Part shown: positions 10,985-20,775 of the stretch, one piece after another
Layout of the letters: each line of letters opens with the position of its first letter
Position numbering within the stretch: the stretch's first letter is position 1
From: Chara braunii
Taxonomy: Eukaryota > Streptophyta > Charophyceae > Charales > Characeae
NCBI GenBank assembly: GCA_003427395.1
Contig: BFEA01000827.1
Location: 163,503 to 227,502 of the forward strand
Direction: 5' to 3'
DNA: 64,000 nt
Notes under the pieces: model-generated
Databases searched by the model: none
Told to the model about the DNA's origin: nothing
The model's input: the letters and a program-made list of their open reading frames with translations, nothing else
Position numbers and translations under genes: made by a program

Positions 10985-11715
10985 GCGTGCAACAGTCCTC
11001 CCTTACTTTTCTCTGTCCTCCCCTGAAAACGGGGAGAGCAGTTGGCAGGTTGGGAGGAGTAGGACCTCCCCCTTCCATCTCTCACGTCCCTCCTCCCTTC
11101 CTCTCTTCAACCAACTTCCTTTTCCTATTTCCACGCTGTCGAGCACATCGGTCCGGCACCGCACGGGGCAGCGCGGGACCCTCCTGACCGCGTCATGCAA
11201 GAGTTGGTTTAAATCCTTCGTCGCGAATATACATGGAGCTTCCGCAAGCCGCTCCGGCCGAGTGCGACAACCATACCTCCCGCAAGCTCCTACGACAGGA
11301 TAGGGCCTACACGAGGCACGACTTACCTCCACCTTACGGGAGTTGTCACCTCCCTTCGGTGGGCGTATCCCCGCCGAGCTACCAGTCCACAGTACGAAAG
11401 CTGATCAGTTGCAATCGCAGAGGTGGACCATCCGAGGGCGTTTCTCGTTCGCTGTAGCATAGGGGGTACGCGCGGTAATACGCTTCTATCGGACCCGCAT
11501 GCGAACCGACATCTTGGGGGGCTGAGGCCCCAAGCGCGACTCGTTGTCGGTCGACTAGGACGTATCCCACTCACCACGCATACACCACTCTACGAACGCA
11601 AAAACAAAACACACACACACACACAAATTGAACAACGTGACAACACTCTTAGTCCCTTCAATAGTTATCCCATAACTTTCCGATGCGGAAATCGGATAGG
11701 CGTCACGCGCGAGAC

Positions 11716-11726
11716 TTAGTATAAAA
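11716..11726 (-). promoter_or_regulatory. TATA-like core promoter of solo LTR
   Basis: On the minus strand TTTTATACTAA is followed by GTCTCGCGCG. The element 1 LTRs have TTTATATTAAGTCTCGCGC at the same place (28209 and 47371), about 580-610 bp from the LTR 3' end. This conserved TATA-like box probably marks the U3/R boundary. Confidence 0.6.
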
Positions 11727-12889
11727 CCGCGCGGACGCAGGGCTAACTTATATCGACTCGCAATGCAAACGTACACAAGCAGCCGCAACGATGACGTACT
11801 ATGTAATACCCATACTCATGCGATCCTCGTTAATCTCGAGGGTCGCTTTCGACACTCAAGTGTCGGTTGACACGCGCTTTGAGGGTTAATCTTTCAACGT
11901 TGGACAACCGCCAAACGCGGTTGACAACCACACCCTTTTCTGCACCCTGCGGAGAGTGGGTGGTACACAGGTTCATACCTGTGGTGGCAGTTGTCTCTTA
12001 TCGCCCTGGAGACCAGCTCCTTTTTCTAGGGCCTGAAGATAAGTCAAGGGGTTTGACTTTGACGGCTGTCACGGACTACAACGTCCAACTATAAAATTCT
12101 AAAAAGCAAAGGATAAAAGGGGGTCTTCCTTCTCTCTCAAGCCATAATTCTAGTTAACCCTTGCGCACGATCACAGTAAGTCGCGCGCATACCCAAGACA
12201 CATATAAATATATACATAAGGTTTATTTATATAGGACGATCACTTCTCAAAGTCACAGTGGGACTCCTCTCAGCCATATATGTATGTAATCGCAGACAGT
12301 CACATCTAAAGTCCGAACCACAAACATACTGCAATCACATAAAAGATCCAACAAAATTCACGCACTACACAGGGTCAATTTCAACCATTCTCTATGCTCA
12401 TACACCTTGCTTTAGCCATACAAACCTCACTCTTGTGCAACTCCCCAAAATAAATACTCAGTATTTTTGTTAAATAGCCATCCAAGAAAGTCCGGGTGAA
12501 AAACACAATGAAACAGTTCAAACCACATGGCTAAAGCCTTTAGGTTGAGTGACAAGAGTGGATTGGAGTTGAATAGCAAACCGACGAATCGGCAACCGAC
12601 CTGTTATCAGTGATAACAGAAGATCATCCGTGTGGATCAAGCTGAAACTAGCCCAAATCCTGAATCAATACGATTAAGAGGACCTGTAATACAAGACAGA
12701 CCAATACCAAGGCTAAACCTTTAAGTCTATGGAGAATAATCCCCATATCACGATCTCACTCAAATCATCCTAATTAACTAAGCCTGAATATACCTTTAAG
12801 CAGTGCCCAAAGCAACGGTAAACCCTAACATAATCTCCCCTATATAGAGTGGATCGCCAGAATCGCCACCTGTCAAAATATAGTCTATC

Positions 12890-13215
12890 TCCTTTAAACT
12901 GAGAAAATTTCGGCAGCGCTTCCCGTAGGAAAAGTGTCTTTTCAGAATTTATATCAGCCTGAATATGAAAGCAAAAATAATCCTCAACTTTTCAAAGTCC
13001 AATTTTGTCTAACTCCCTGAATTAGCAAAAATTTGGGCAGCACTCCCTTTAGAAAAGGAGACTTTCCAGATTTTTACTAAGCCATATATGAACTTTAGAC
13101 AAGTTGAACTTTGGAAAGCCAAAATTTGACTAACTCCTTGGATTTGCAAAAATTTTGGCAGCGCTTTCCGTAGAATAAGTAACTTACCAAAATTTATACA
13201 AAGCCAAGTATAACA
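12890..13215. repeat. About 122-bp tandem units in solo LTR U3
   Basis: Three degenerate units spaced about 122 bp apart (landmarks near 12,916, 13,039 and 13,160). Each has AAAATTT(C/G)GGCAGCGCTTCCCGTA, then a poorly conserved stretch ending in CTAACTCC. They are orthologous, reversed, to the four about 124-bp units at 45,752-46,190. Confidence 0.8.
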
Positions 13216-13815
13216 AATGATCTCAGAAAATGCAGAAATTGACCTAAGAAAAAAAAAACTTAGCTCAGAAAATGCAGGAATTGAAACTAACTCCTATGGC
13301 TCTAGCACGTGGCGAGCGACTAAAGCAACTACCTATCAAACTGAAACTCAGACCAAGTAGTAGCCTCACTCAGTCATATGCAGGCTAAGCCACAAAGGTA
13401 AGTACTCTCACCATCCCCAGTATACCTTAACAAACAATAGTTCATGATCTCACAATGATTTAACCCCTTATACCGAACTTACATAAGGCATAAGGTCAGG
13501 ACACCCAATCTTATGGAATGAACCTTACCTTAGCCAGGCCTAAAGTCAGGTCACCCAAACTTATGGAATGAGCCCAACTTAGTCAAAGTATACACAAACA
13601 CAGGGCACAACAACTTTTTTCTTCTTTGGGCATATGACTAGACCATTCTAGTCGCCCTTAACTATTTAAATAGCCAAGTTATATATATATCTCCGAGCTT
13701 AATCTTCAAGATGGGCGTAGGACTGAGCCATTTATCTTAGAAACAATACTTAGTCGGCCCAAGTTACCTTCAGTTATACTTTTAATTATACTCTCTTCAG
13801 GTTGTGATAGGCTAT

Positions 13816-14340
13816 AGTCAGACCACCTTAACTTATAGAACAGTCTGATTAGCTCGTTCATAAGTAGAATAAATAATAAAATATAGCCAAATTATAACCT
13901 TGGGTTCCAACATGTGCGGGTTTTGAGCCAGACCACTTGAACTTACAGAACAGTCTGACTCTCTGCCTGATTCGTTCCTCTCTGATCCAATCTGTGTGTG
14001 GCATTGGGCCAGACCACCTGAACTTACAGAATGACCTGCCCTATGTCAAGTTCATTTTCTCATAATAAAGCAGGAAGAGGCTGAGCCACCTAAACTTATA
14101 GAACGGCTCAGACCTCCTCGTTCATAACCAAATAAACAGAGAAAACCCAAAACAACCAAGGCAACCAAGGCACCTGAACTTACAGAACGCGCTTGACTCC
14201 TGAAAAAGTCAACCACATGCAGCCCTCGCAAGTCAGAGCAACCAGACCACCTAAACTTATAAAATGGTCTGATGCTCCACACAATTCGAAATAAACAAGG
14301 CACTGGGTCTCCCCAAACTTATGGGGACCTCCCAGCCTTA
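13816..14340. other. Hairpin array with constant loop and variable stems (solo LTR)
   Basis: At least six stem-loops share a 17-19 nt loop of the form CACCTAAACTTATAGAAC but have different complementary stems: 13816-13850 (8 pairs), 13925-13961 (GAG-CAGAC/GTCTG-CTC), 14006-14041 (GGGC plus AG), 14077-14116 (CTGAGCC/GGCTCAG, then GAGG/CCTC across one bulge), 14236-14277 (CAGACC/GGTCTG plus GAGC/GCTC) and 14297-14339 (CTGGG/CCCAG plus AAGG/CCTT, inner CCCC/GGGG). The motif returns more weakly at 13,492-13,570. It is orthologous to 44,734-45,457. Function unknown. Confidence 0.85.
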
Positions 14341-16406
14341 ATGACCCAGTCAAACCTCACGCAAAAACTGCTTCCCATCCTGCCCTTTTCCAGATGCAAT
14401 CTCTTTTTACACTCTGCTTTCAGTCAACCAACAAAACTGAAACTGAGATTGCCCAAACATTCTTTTATTTAAGTCTGGTTTAAGTCCTGAAAGTTAGACA
14501 AAAAGTCAAAGTAGGGCTGCATACCGTATACTCAGTCAAACACGCAATCGGCAATACGGATAGGGGCTATAATCTGGGTTCATAGAGGGGGATGAAAAGT
14601 TACCTTTCTGTTCCCTGCCTCCAGAACTCCTCCTGAGTTCCGGCAGAGCTCCCGCAATCGGTGGGGCGAACCTCCCGCAGAGGCCTTGGCACGGATTATG
14701 GGTTGCAATCCCGCCTGCCGCCTTTCTCTCTGAACCAATAGACTAGACTTAGCAGAAGAAGGGCAGAAGGAGAAACATTAAGTCTCTCGGATACAAGAGG
14801 GGTGCACTCAGACTCGCAGGAGAGGGCCTCGATGTCTTCACTCGCCTGAGGGCCCCGCAACGGTGGCCAAACGGTCAACAACTTCGTCAACCCGCAGTGT
14901 AATAGCACTCTGACAGTCCTCGCCGCAACAACCCCTTTCCCTCCTTGTAGAGTCTTGATTACTTCCCCAAGTTACGACACTACACCTACTAATCAGCAGG
15001 CCGATGTTCTCCCAGAGCGTGCAACACTCAAATAGGATTCGTCCCTTATAGAGGACATAACAAACCTTACAGAAAAATCGACGCAGGGCAACCATGCACA
15101 CCAGCAAGGCACCGTGGAGCGCGACACCAACCACGGTAACCCCGACAGGCAGAAAAGCCTCCTGCAGCAGTCTGCAACAGCTAGCCAATAAAGCCGCAGC
15201 GATGGTCAACAACCATCAGCGGCGGCAGCCTGCGGAAGCAGCCAGTACGAGTGGCAGTTGAACGGCAGTGGCGCCGCCGCAGGTTCAATCGCAACGGCGA
15301 GCTCTCCTCTCCTGAGTTCGCAGGCTAATCTCGTAGCCAACTGCCTTCCTGCCTCCGAACGATGGTTAAAGCAGCGCAGCAGCCCACAGGTAAGGTTTCA
15401 ATCACATCCCCCGCTTCCTGTTGTTCTGTGCATAGGGGCAAGCGGCACTCCGGCTAACTAGAAACATGCCCATAACTCCGTTGCCAGCCTCCCGTTGCTT
15501 CGATTGTTGGCCAATCTCCCAGCCCCGGGGGCTATTCCCTCATTGCTCTCGTCGCCCGGGCGGAGAGCCTGCTGGCCAACGGTGACTCTTCAGTCCCACA
15601 GCCTGGCTTCACCTTTGAGGTAGGTACTCACGTTTTACGACCCTTCCACCACCTCCCCGTTCTCTTTCCCTTGCTATTCTTCTTTACTCCTCCACAGTCC
15701 CGGAGCCATGACCTTAGGTAGAATCCGGCGTCACCGGCTCAGAAAACACGCTTCCCTCTCATATCCTCTCTTACTTATGATCTCCTTCTCCCTCTCTCTA
15801 TACGAGCTCTAACGGTCAAACACCCGGTCTTACTCTCGGCCATGTTCAGCCCGCAGTGAACACAGGAGTAAAGCGCTAACACGGAGTGACCGAGGGTGAT
15901 GAAAGAACACTATCCTGGACGGCTGCGTGAGGACGACGGGCAGCCCTTCTTCCGTGACCATAAAAGAAAGGGGAAAACATGCAAAACTAAAAATCAAAAA
16001 GGAAAAAACAATAAAGAAGCATCTAAAAATGAATCTTCCGCAAAAAAATGGAAGGATTCATCGTTGTATTGATTTTCTCTGTGCGCAGCCCCTACACACC
16101 CTGACACCAAGTTTGCTACGATGTCGTCTTCCACACGTACGCATAGGTCACAGGCAGGCACACTAATCAGCGAGGCATAATCTTTTTAATCCCTGTTTAA
16201 TCAGAAAAAATTCCGGTCGGCGATCACGTCGGCTCTTCAATCATCAACAATTAAAAGGATCACGCGCACCTCAAATCCGCGCGCCCACACACTCTTTATT
16301 CTAGTCAACCATCAGCCGCATAGACAACAAACCCTGCCGCGACTCGCGCGGTATTTTTAATTTTTAAACCAAAGCTATTTTCTGCCACTTGCAAAAACCA
16401 AGGCGG
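14341..16406. other. Distal U3 of the solo LTR, no gene seen
   Basis: GC-rich DNA homologous (reversed) to parts of the element 1 LTRs, for example 14,690-14,890 against 22,620-22,790. Short frames on both strands have no recognisable domains. A stem-loop with ATACCCTT/AAGGGTAT (16407-16424) follows close to the LTR 5' terminus. Confidence 0.6.
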
Positions 16407-16594
16407 ATACCCTTGTAAGGGTATTCGCGCCGACAATGCGCACATCATAGGCCACGAGATTCTAGATCTCACGGCCACTAATATTCGGGTCAACCCACAA
16501 TGGGAGCTCATCCTGCTCCCATACAGTCGAAAAGACTGTTCTTTGGTTCTTTAGTCCCCACGAGGCAATTGCCTCGTTTTCGTTTCCTTTCTTT

Positions 16595-16803
16595 NNNNNN
16601 NNNNNNNNNNNNNNNNNNNNNNNNNNNNNNNNNNNNNNNNNNNNNNNNNNNNNNNNNNNNNNNNNNNNNNNNNNNNNNNNNNNNNNNNNNNNNNNNNNNN
16701 NNNNNNNNNNNNNNNNNNNNNNNNNNNNNNNNNNNNNNNNNNNNNNNNNNNNNNNNNNNNNNNNNNNNNNNNNNNNNNNNNNNNNNNNNNNNNNNNNNNN
16801 NNN
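16595..16803. other. Assembly gap of 209 N
   Basis: The gap is flanked by a T-rich run on the left and an A run on the right. In X2 the matching position holds a 47-T homopolymer (55,288-55,334) followed later by A-rich DNA. A long T/A low-complexity stretch that sequencing could not resolve is the likely content. Frames read through the N are meaningless. Confidence 0.97.
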
Positions 16804-16949
16804 AAAAAAAAAAAAAAAAAAAAAAGACAAATAAAAAACTTACCTTAACGGTCGCAGCAGCATCATTGGCTTGGCCACTGCATGAGGGGGATGTATTCTC
16901 CCGCGTTATGGTGGGAGATTCATTTGATTTTGCTCATCCTATAGTTGTT

Positions 16950-17003
16950 GGTTGTAGAGGTTTCAACCTCCTGATGAGTCCGTGAGAGCCCGACGAAACA
17001 GCC
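16950..17003 (+). ncRNA. Hammerhead ribozyme A, type III (LTR X1)
   Basis: The core CUGAUGA (16971-16977) and GAAAC (16995-16999) are intact. Stem I is a closed 5-bp hairpin GAGGU/ACCUC (16957-16970). Stem II (16978-16994) is GUC/GAC with a C-C mismatch, then looser pairs. Stem III is open: GGUUGU (16950-16955) pairs with ACAGCC (16998-17003), leaving A at the cleavage position (16956), a permitted NUH site. This is the permutation known from viroid-like RNAs and plant retrozymes. It is on the plus strand, antisense to the LTR. The stem II mismatch is absent from X2, so this copy has probably lost some activity. Confidence 0.88.
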
Positions 17004-17102
17004 TGGTATAGTCGTCCCTCTTCTCTTTCTCTCTCCATATTGGAAGTACCTGACATGCCTGAACGCGGCCGCATTTTTGCGGATGATTCATTTGGGTCGG
17101 AC

Positions 17103-17155
17103 GACTGTCGAGGTCCAACCTCCTGATGAGTCGGTGCAAGCCCGATGAAACAGTC
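17103..17155 (+). ncRNA. Hammerhead ribozyme B, type III, apparently intact (LTR X1)
   Basis: All required parts are present: stem III GACUGU/ACAGUC (17103-17108 with 17150-17155), 6 bp; cleavage triplet GUC with C at 17109; stem I hairpin GAGGU-CCA-ACCUC (17110-17122); core CUGAUGA (17123-17129); stem II 17130-17146 with five pairs (GUCGG/CCGAU, one G-U) and a 7-nt loop; GAAAC (17147-17151). Cleavage here and in ribozyme A would be 153 nt apart, releasing a short RNA (16957-17109). The surrounding sequence (GATTCATTTG upstream, CAGYCTGG then TAGTC downstream) is shared with A, so the two are a tandem duplication. Confidence 0.92.
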
Positions 17156-17250
17156 TGGCGTAGTCATTTCCCATTTTCTTTCTCTCGTGCGCCTGTACCC
17201 AGGCGCGATAAGCGCCGGGTTTAGGCGCTTCTATGCCCTACTGCCTATGC

Positions 17251-17683
17251 TAGATTCTAAAAGAATCTAATAGAAAAATCTAGATTTAAAAGAAGAAAAC
17301 AAAAACAGAAAAGAAAAAAATAATTAAAACTAACTTACGTGGAAATTGGCTGCCCGTTATTACAGGCGCCTGCAACCGTTCGTGGGGACTGTAAGTCCCC
17401 GTTTCTTCTCGTCACGCCACATGGCGCCTATCTTTTGTTAGATTTTTTTTTTAGATTTCCCGTTGGCTTATGCCAACGGTCATGCTACGTTCGTGGGCTC
17501 ACCCACGAACTGTTGAAATACAGATCCGAGTTCGATCCCCGTCGGGATCGAAAAAAAATTCGGACCGTTTCTCGACTTATGCGTGCCATCCTTGCGCAAG
17601 GGCCATGCTGAAAAACGCATGGTCGATCTTGGCCGTGCGATCATCGAGATCGGCGGTTGAAATCGACCGCGCCGACGGCCAAG
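17251..17683. other. Second stem-loop array of LTR X1
   Basis: Perfect hairpins in series: 17251-17269 (TAGATTCT/AGAATCTA), 17384-17400 (GGGGACT/AGTCCCC, loop 3), 17460-17479 (CCGTTGGC/GCCAACGG, loop 4), 17489-17510 (GTTCGTGGG/CCCACGAAC, loop 4), 17531-17552 (TTCGATCCC/GGGATCGAA, loop 4) and 17628-17683 (CTTGGCCGT/ACGGCCAAG enclosing GCGGT/ACCGC). More lie at 16501-16521, 16523-16539 and 16561-16576 (16-bp palindrome). The reading frames here are by-products. Confidence 0.85.
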
Positions 17684-18335
17684 TGACCAGCTCCAAAAAG
17701 GAGCCAACCCAGAGGAGTGTCATGTCAGATTCGATCCTGGTGTCTGCTGGGTGATAGTTTGGTGTCGTATCCTACTGGGCTAGCTCCTGTTTTACATGAG
17801 TAACTCTTCCATATGAAGAGTTAGCCCAGGTACCTCCCCTGCTTGCGGCCTTACAGGCTCCGCCTGCATGCGGATCTCCCATACCGGTTAGCTGCATGAC
17901 CGGCGGCTTGATTGGATGTCTAGCCGGGTAGGCCCTGGCATCAGCCTTTCGGCCCCCAGGTTCGATGTCAAGCCCCGCGGCCTTAAGAAATAAAAACAAA
18001 ACTTTCCTATTCCTTCTGCGTCGCGGCCCTATACCCCGACGCAGCCCTCTTTCTAGCTTAGTTAGGCCCTGAATCGCGCAACATTATTATTGGTAGAATA
18101 AGTTTAATTTTAACCTTCCCTTATCCGCGCGTTCCTGCGGGTTCGACAAAAGCGAAGCATTGCCGTTCACATCCGTTATCCCCGGACGCCACACGCGTCA
18201 GGACTAAAATCCGAAAACTTTTTGTCTGTCTGTCTTGGATCAGGTCTAAATAAACATTTTGGCAAACATTAGTTTCATCAAGTCCTTCAATTTTACAAAA
18301 AAAAAGTCAGACTACGTCCGACGTTGAAAAACCCC

Positions 18336-18363
18336 GGCAAATACCCTTGTCAGGGTATTTGCC
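18336..18363. promoter_or_regulatory. Conserved stem-loop at LTR 5' terminus
   Basis: A perfect 12-bp stem GGCAAATACCCT/AGGGTATTTGCC with loop TGTC ends six bases from the LTR 5' end (18369). Versions occur at the same place in X2 (57,022-57,047), the solo LTR (16,407-16,424) and the element 1 3' LTR (40,315-40,332). The role is unknown; integrase end recognition, RNA packaging and 3' end formation are all possible. Confidence 0.75.
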
Positions 18364-18369
18364 TCGACA

Positions 18370-19715
18370 GCATTCCCAGACCCCATTGAACGACGTCCCC
18401 GTCGTTCACCCTATATTAATCAATTATAGGGCTCTCTAGATTCTTACGGAACTCCTTTAAACAAAACTTCTTTCAATCGAAAGTAAGCCGAAACTTACCA
18501 TATAAATCCCGAGTCATTACCTCGGTACTCTAAAATTCAATCATCCTTGATTGAAATGGTACCAGATATATCCTCTGACAAGCCTTTCACCAACACCTGG
18601 ATTTCATACCGTTTCAAATTCCGGAATCACTAAAATTTTTAATGAACTTTGTCTAAATGGTCCCAGCATCATCCCACTGGCGGCAACTCTAAACATCATT
18701 TAGTCTCTCAGAATGGTACCGAAAAAAGCCTCCGGCTAGCCTTCTAAACCCTAGTCGGCTAAATATTTTCATTTATCTAAAAAAAAGTCAGGTTTAACCC
18801 CCTTACGGGTCTTTCAAAGTAAATAACCTCCTGGGCGGCCCAGACAGAATCTGAACCAACCATTCATGAAAAAAACCATTTATCAAAAGTCCTTGTCCAG
18901 GTTCTGTATCCCACTCCAATTACGAGTCATCACACATGATATTTTCCTGCATGTTTTGTGATATGCGTCGAGGAGTGGTGTAATCCTCAAGGGATAACAT
19001 CTTGACGTCAAACCCCGCTTTAGACTCGAGCCTCACCACCTTCCCTCAGATTCCAGTATCATGTGTCTGCTAGACCCTTACCTGCGAGGTTGAACTACCC
19101 TTTCTCTATGACCTAGGCTGGTCAGACCCGGTCATAGAGGCGGGACGACCCCATTCGTCACAAGGCCAAGGTGACCACTCCTTTCCCCATGACGAGCGAC
19201 AGTCGTCACCCTCACAAGCAAGATTTCAACAACCACAAAGTTATAGGCTAGGAACAGTGACAGCATCTCACTTTGGACCAGGAACAATACCTTCCTCCCT
19301 TTCAATAATAGTGTAGTCACCCTCCTTAAAAAAAAAAAGTGACATCATCCCACTTTGGACCAGGAACAAGTTCCGGCATAGGCCTCACTACCATCTACGG
19401 AGCTCACTGCATCAGGACTCATCATAATATGATAACTAAAAACATGACGAAAGTTCTAGGCTATGATAAATAATTGCATTGCATGCCTTGTGAATAACTC
19501 ACATAGTTATGCCACAAGCCATATAATGCAAATTACATATCATCATCATAGAGTTTTTTATAACGAAAAATATACATCAAGTAATAACATACATTTTTAC
19601 AGAGAGTTCCATAACGTTCCAGTCCAAAAATATTCATAAATCCGCATTGCATCGCATTACATCGAAAAAAAGTAATAAGCATTCATCCAAAAATATTCAT
19701 AAATCCGCATTGCAT
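18370..19715. other. Non-coding hairpin-rich stretch between LTR X1 and element 1
   Basis: No gene is recognisable. Stem-loops include 18387-18408 (TGAACGACG/CGTCGTTCA), 18409-18431 (CCCTATA/TATAGGG) and 19104-19139 (CTCTATGACC/GGTCATAGAG). A block of about 21 bp containing CACTTTGGACCAGGAACAA recurs at about 19,269 and 19,350, and a block of about 31 bp containing AATATTCATAAATCCGCATT recurs near 19,626 and 19,689. It may be the 3' untranslated internal part of element 2 (minus) or a piece of another LTR. Confidence 0.5.
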
Positions 19716-20775
19716 CGCTGAGTTGCACCGAGTGGCATGAACGCTGAGTTGCACCGAGTGCCTTCAGATCAGAGAGAGGTGAGTGAGGCCGAGAGGCGAG
19801 GCGGAGGGCTACAGGCAGCAGGCAATAGGGTAGAAGGTGCGGGCCGAACCTGGACGTAGGTCCGCACCAGGTACGTACAGAGTATGGAAGGAACAACTAT
19901 GGCGGAAGGCTGAGTCCGTAGCTCACCCGTTTTGCCTCCGTTTTAGGCAAGTGGAGGTAGGAGATGGGGGCTCTTTGACAGGGCGAGGCGAATAGTAGAG
20001 CCAGAATGGTGGATGGGTTATTATAAGAGGAGAATAGTGAAAAGAGGACCGCGCGGAGCTATGGACGAAGCAAAAAACGAAGGGGGGAAGAAGAGCTTTC
20101 TCGCTCGTTAATGGGCGGATTTGGGCAAAGGAGGATGCGAAATAGGGGTTTCTAGTAGCTGTGAATCGGATTATGAGGTTAGATTTTGATGTTAGTGGAT
20201 AGATTGGCAGGTACGTGAGGAAGGAACTGCGTGGTGATGTCGAGAAGAGAGGAGTGACGGGGTGATGAAGGTGTAGCTCACCCACTCCTTAGTGAAAACG
20301 GGTGAGAAGGGGTATTAGAGTGGGGGTTTGAGGCATTTCGGATACCTTGGCTGCAGCAGGTGCCATAGTTGGCCAGGTGATCGACCGCTGCTGGCTGAAA
20401 GAGCTGCGTGGAAGAAGAATGGCTGTATCTGTCCGTATCTTGAACGAAAGGTTAATTGTCATTTTTGTTTTTCCAGTAGAGGTAGCCCGGAGCTCGTGAG
20501 TCGTTCCATCTGCAGCTCATCGAGGTCGCGACCTTCGCCTTACTGACCATGGCCTGTCCCGATCCTGGTCCTCACGTCGGGTTGTGTTCTATTCGTGGTC
20601 TTCGTCCACTAGAATTTTGAACGAACCTGGCCTGAAAAGCGGCCAGGGGCGTTCGCGAACCGAGGGGGGGGCAACAGGAGGGACGAGCTCAGNAGATAGA
20701 NGGAGGGTCNCCTCGAATCTGCTTGTCCTATCGGATGGAGGNTGTATGAAGCTGGTCGGGATTCAGACCGGGTNA

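Larger units (their letters stand above)
8646..11136 (-). mobile_element. LTR X1 of a giant-LTR gypsy element, part A
   Basis: This stretch is collinear with 52,736-55,137 (LTR X2 of element 2) at high identity, so it is the same LTR family, sense on the minus strand. Its low-coordinate end is cut by the LINE and it breaks at 11136, where a solo LTR is inserted; part B resumes at 16436. It contains the start of the U3 reading frame (ATG at 8724-8722, homologous to the frame starting at 52,818, lost after about 26 codons at the LINE joint). It also holds a candidate intron end (CTTTCAG just before that ATG), a minisatellite and a hairpin array. The LTR 3' end (R/U5) is missing. It may be the 3' LTR of element 2. 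Confidence 0.8.
11137..16435 (-). mobile_element. Solo LTR (5.3 kb) of the element 1 family, inserted in LTR X1
   Basis: It begins TGTCGAGCAC (minus-strand 3' end) and ends CGCCGACA (5' end), so both termini carry the 5-bp inverted repeat TGTCG/CGACA. LTR X2 is continuous exactly across this position, which shows it is an insertion. The flanks ACGC (11133-11136) and ATGC (16436-16439) fit a 4-bp target duplication with one C-to-T change. R/U5 (11137-11700) resembles 28,240-28,819 and 47,400-47,963 reversed; U3 resembles 40,304-47,300. No PBS, gag or pol is attached, so LTR-LTR recombination is likely. Confidence 0.87.
16436..18369 (-). mobile_element. LTR X1 of giant-LTR gypsy element, part B
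   Basis: Collinear with 55,138-57,054 of LTR X2. It carries the two hammerhead ribozymes on the strand opposite to LTR sense, and many hairpins. It ends in TCGACA at 18369, the LTR 5' terminus (TGTCGA on the minus strand). Together with part A it gives about 4.4 kb of an LTR whose intact relative X2 is 6.46 kb. If it is the 3' LTR of element 2, internal DNA of that element would start at 18370. Confidence 0.8.

Noticed and set aside
16462-16985. Long frames across 16,595-16,803 on both strands
   Set aside because: They exist only because the N gap is read as unknown residues.
16804-17470. A typical plant retrozyme around the hammerhead pair
   Set aside because: I found no tRNA-Met-type PBS, no short LTR pair and no polypurine tract at the expected spacing.
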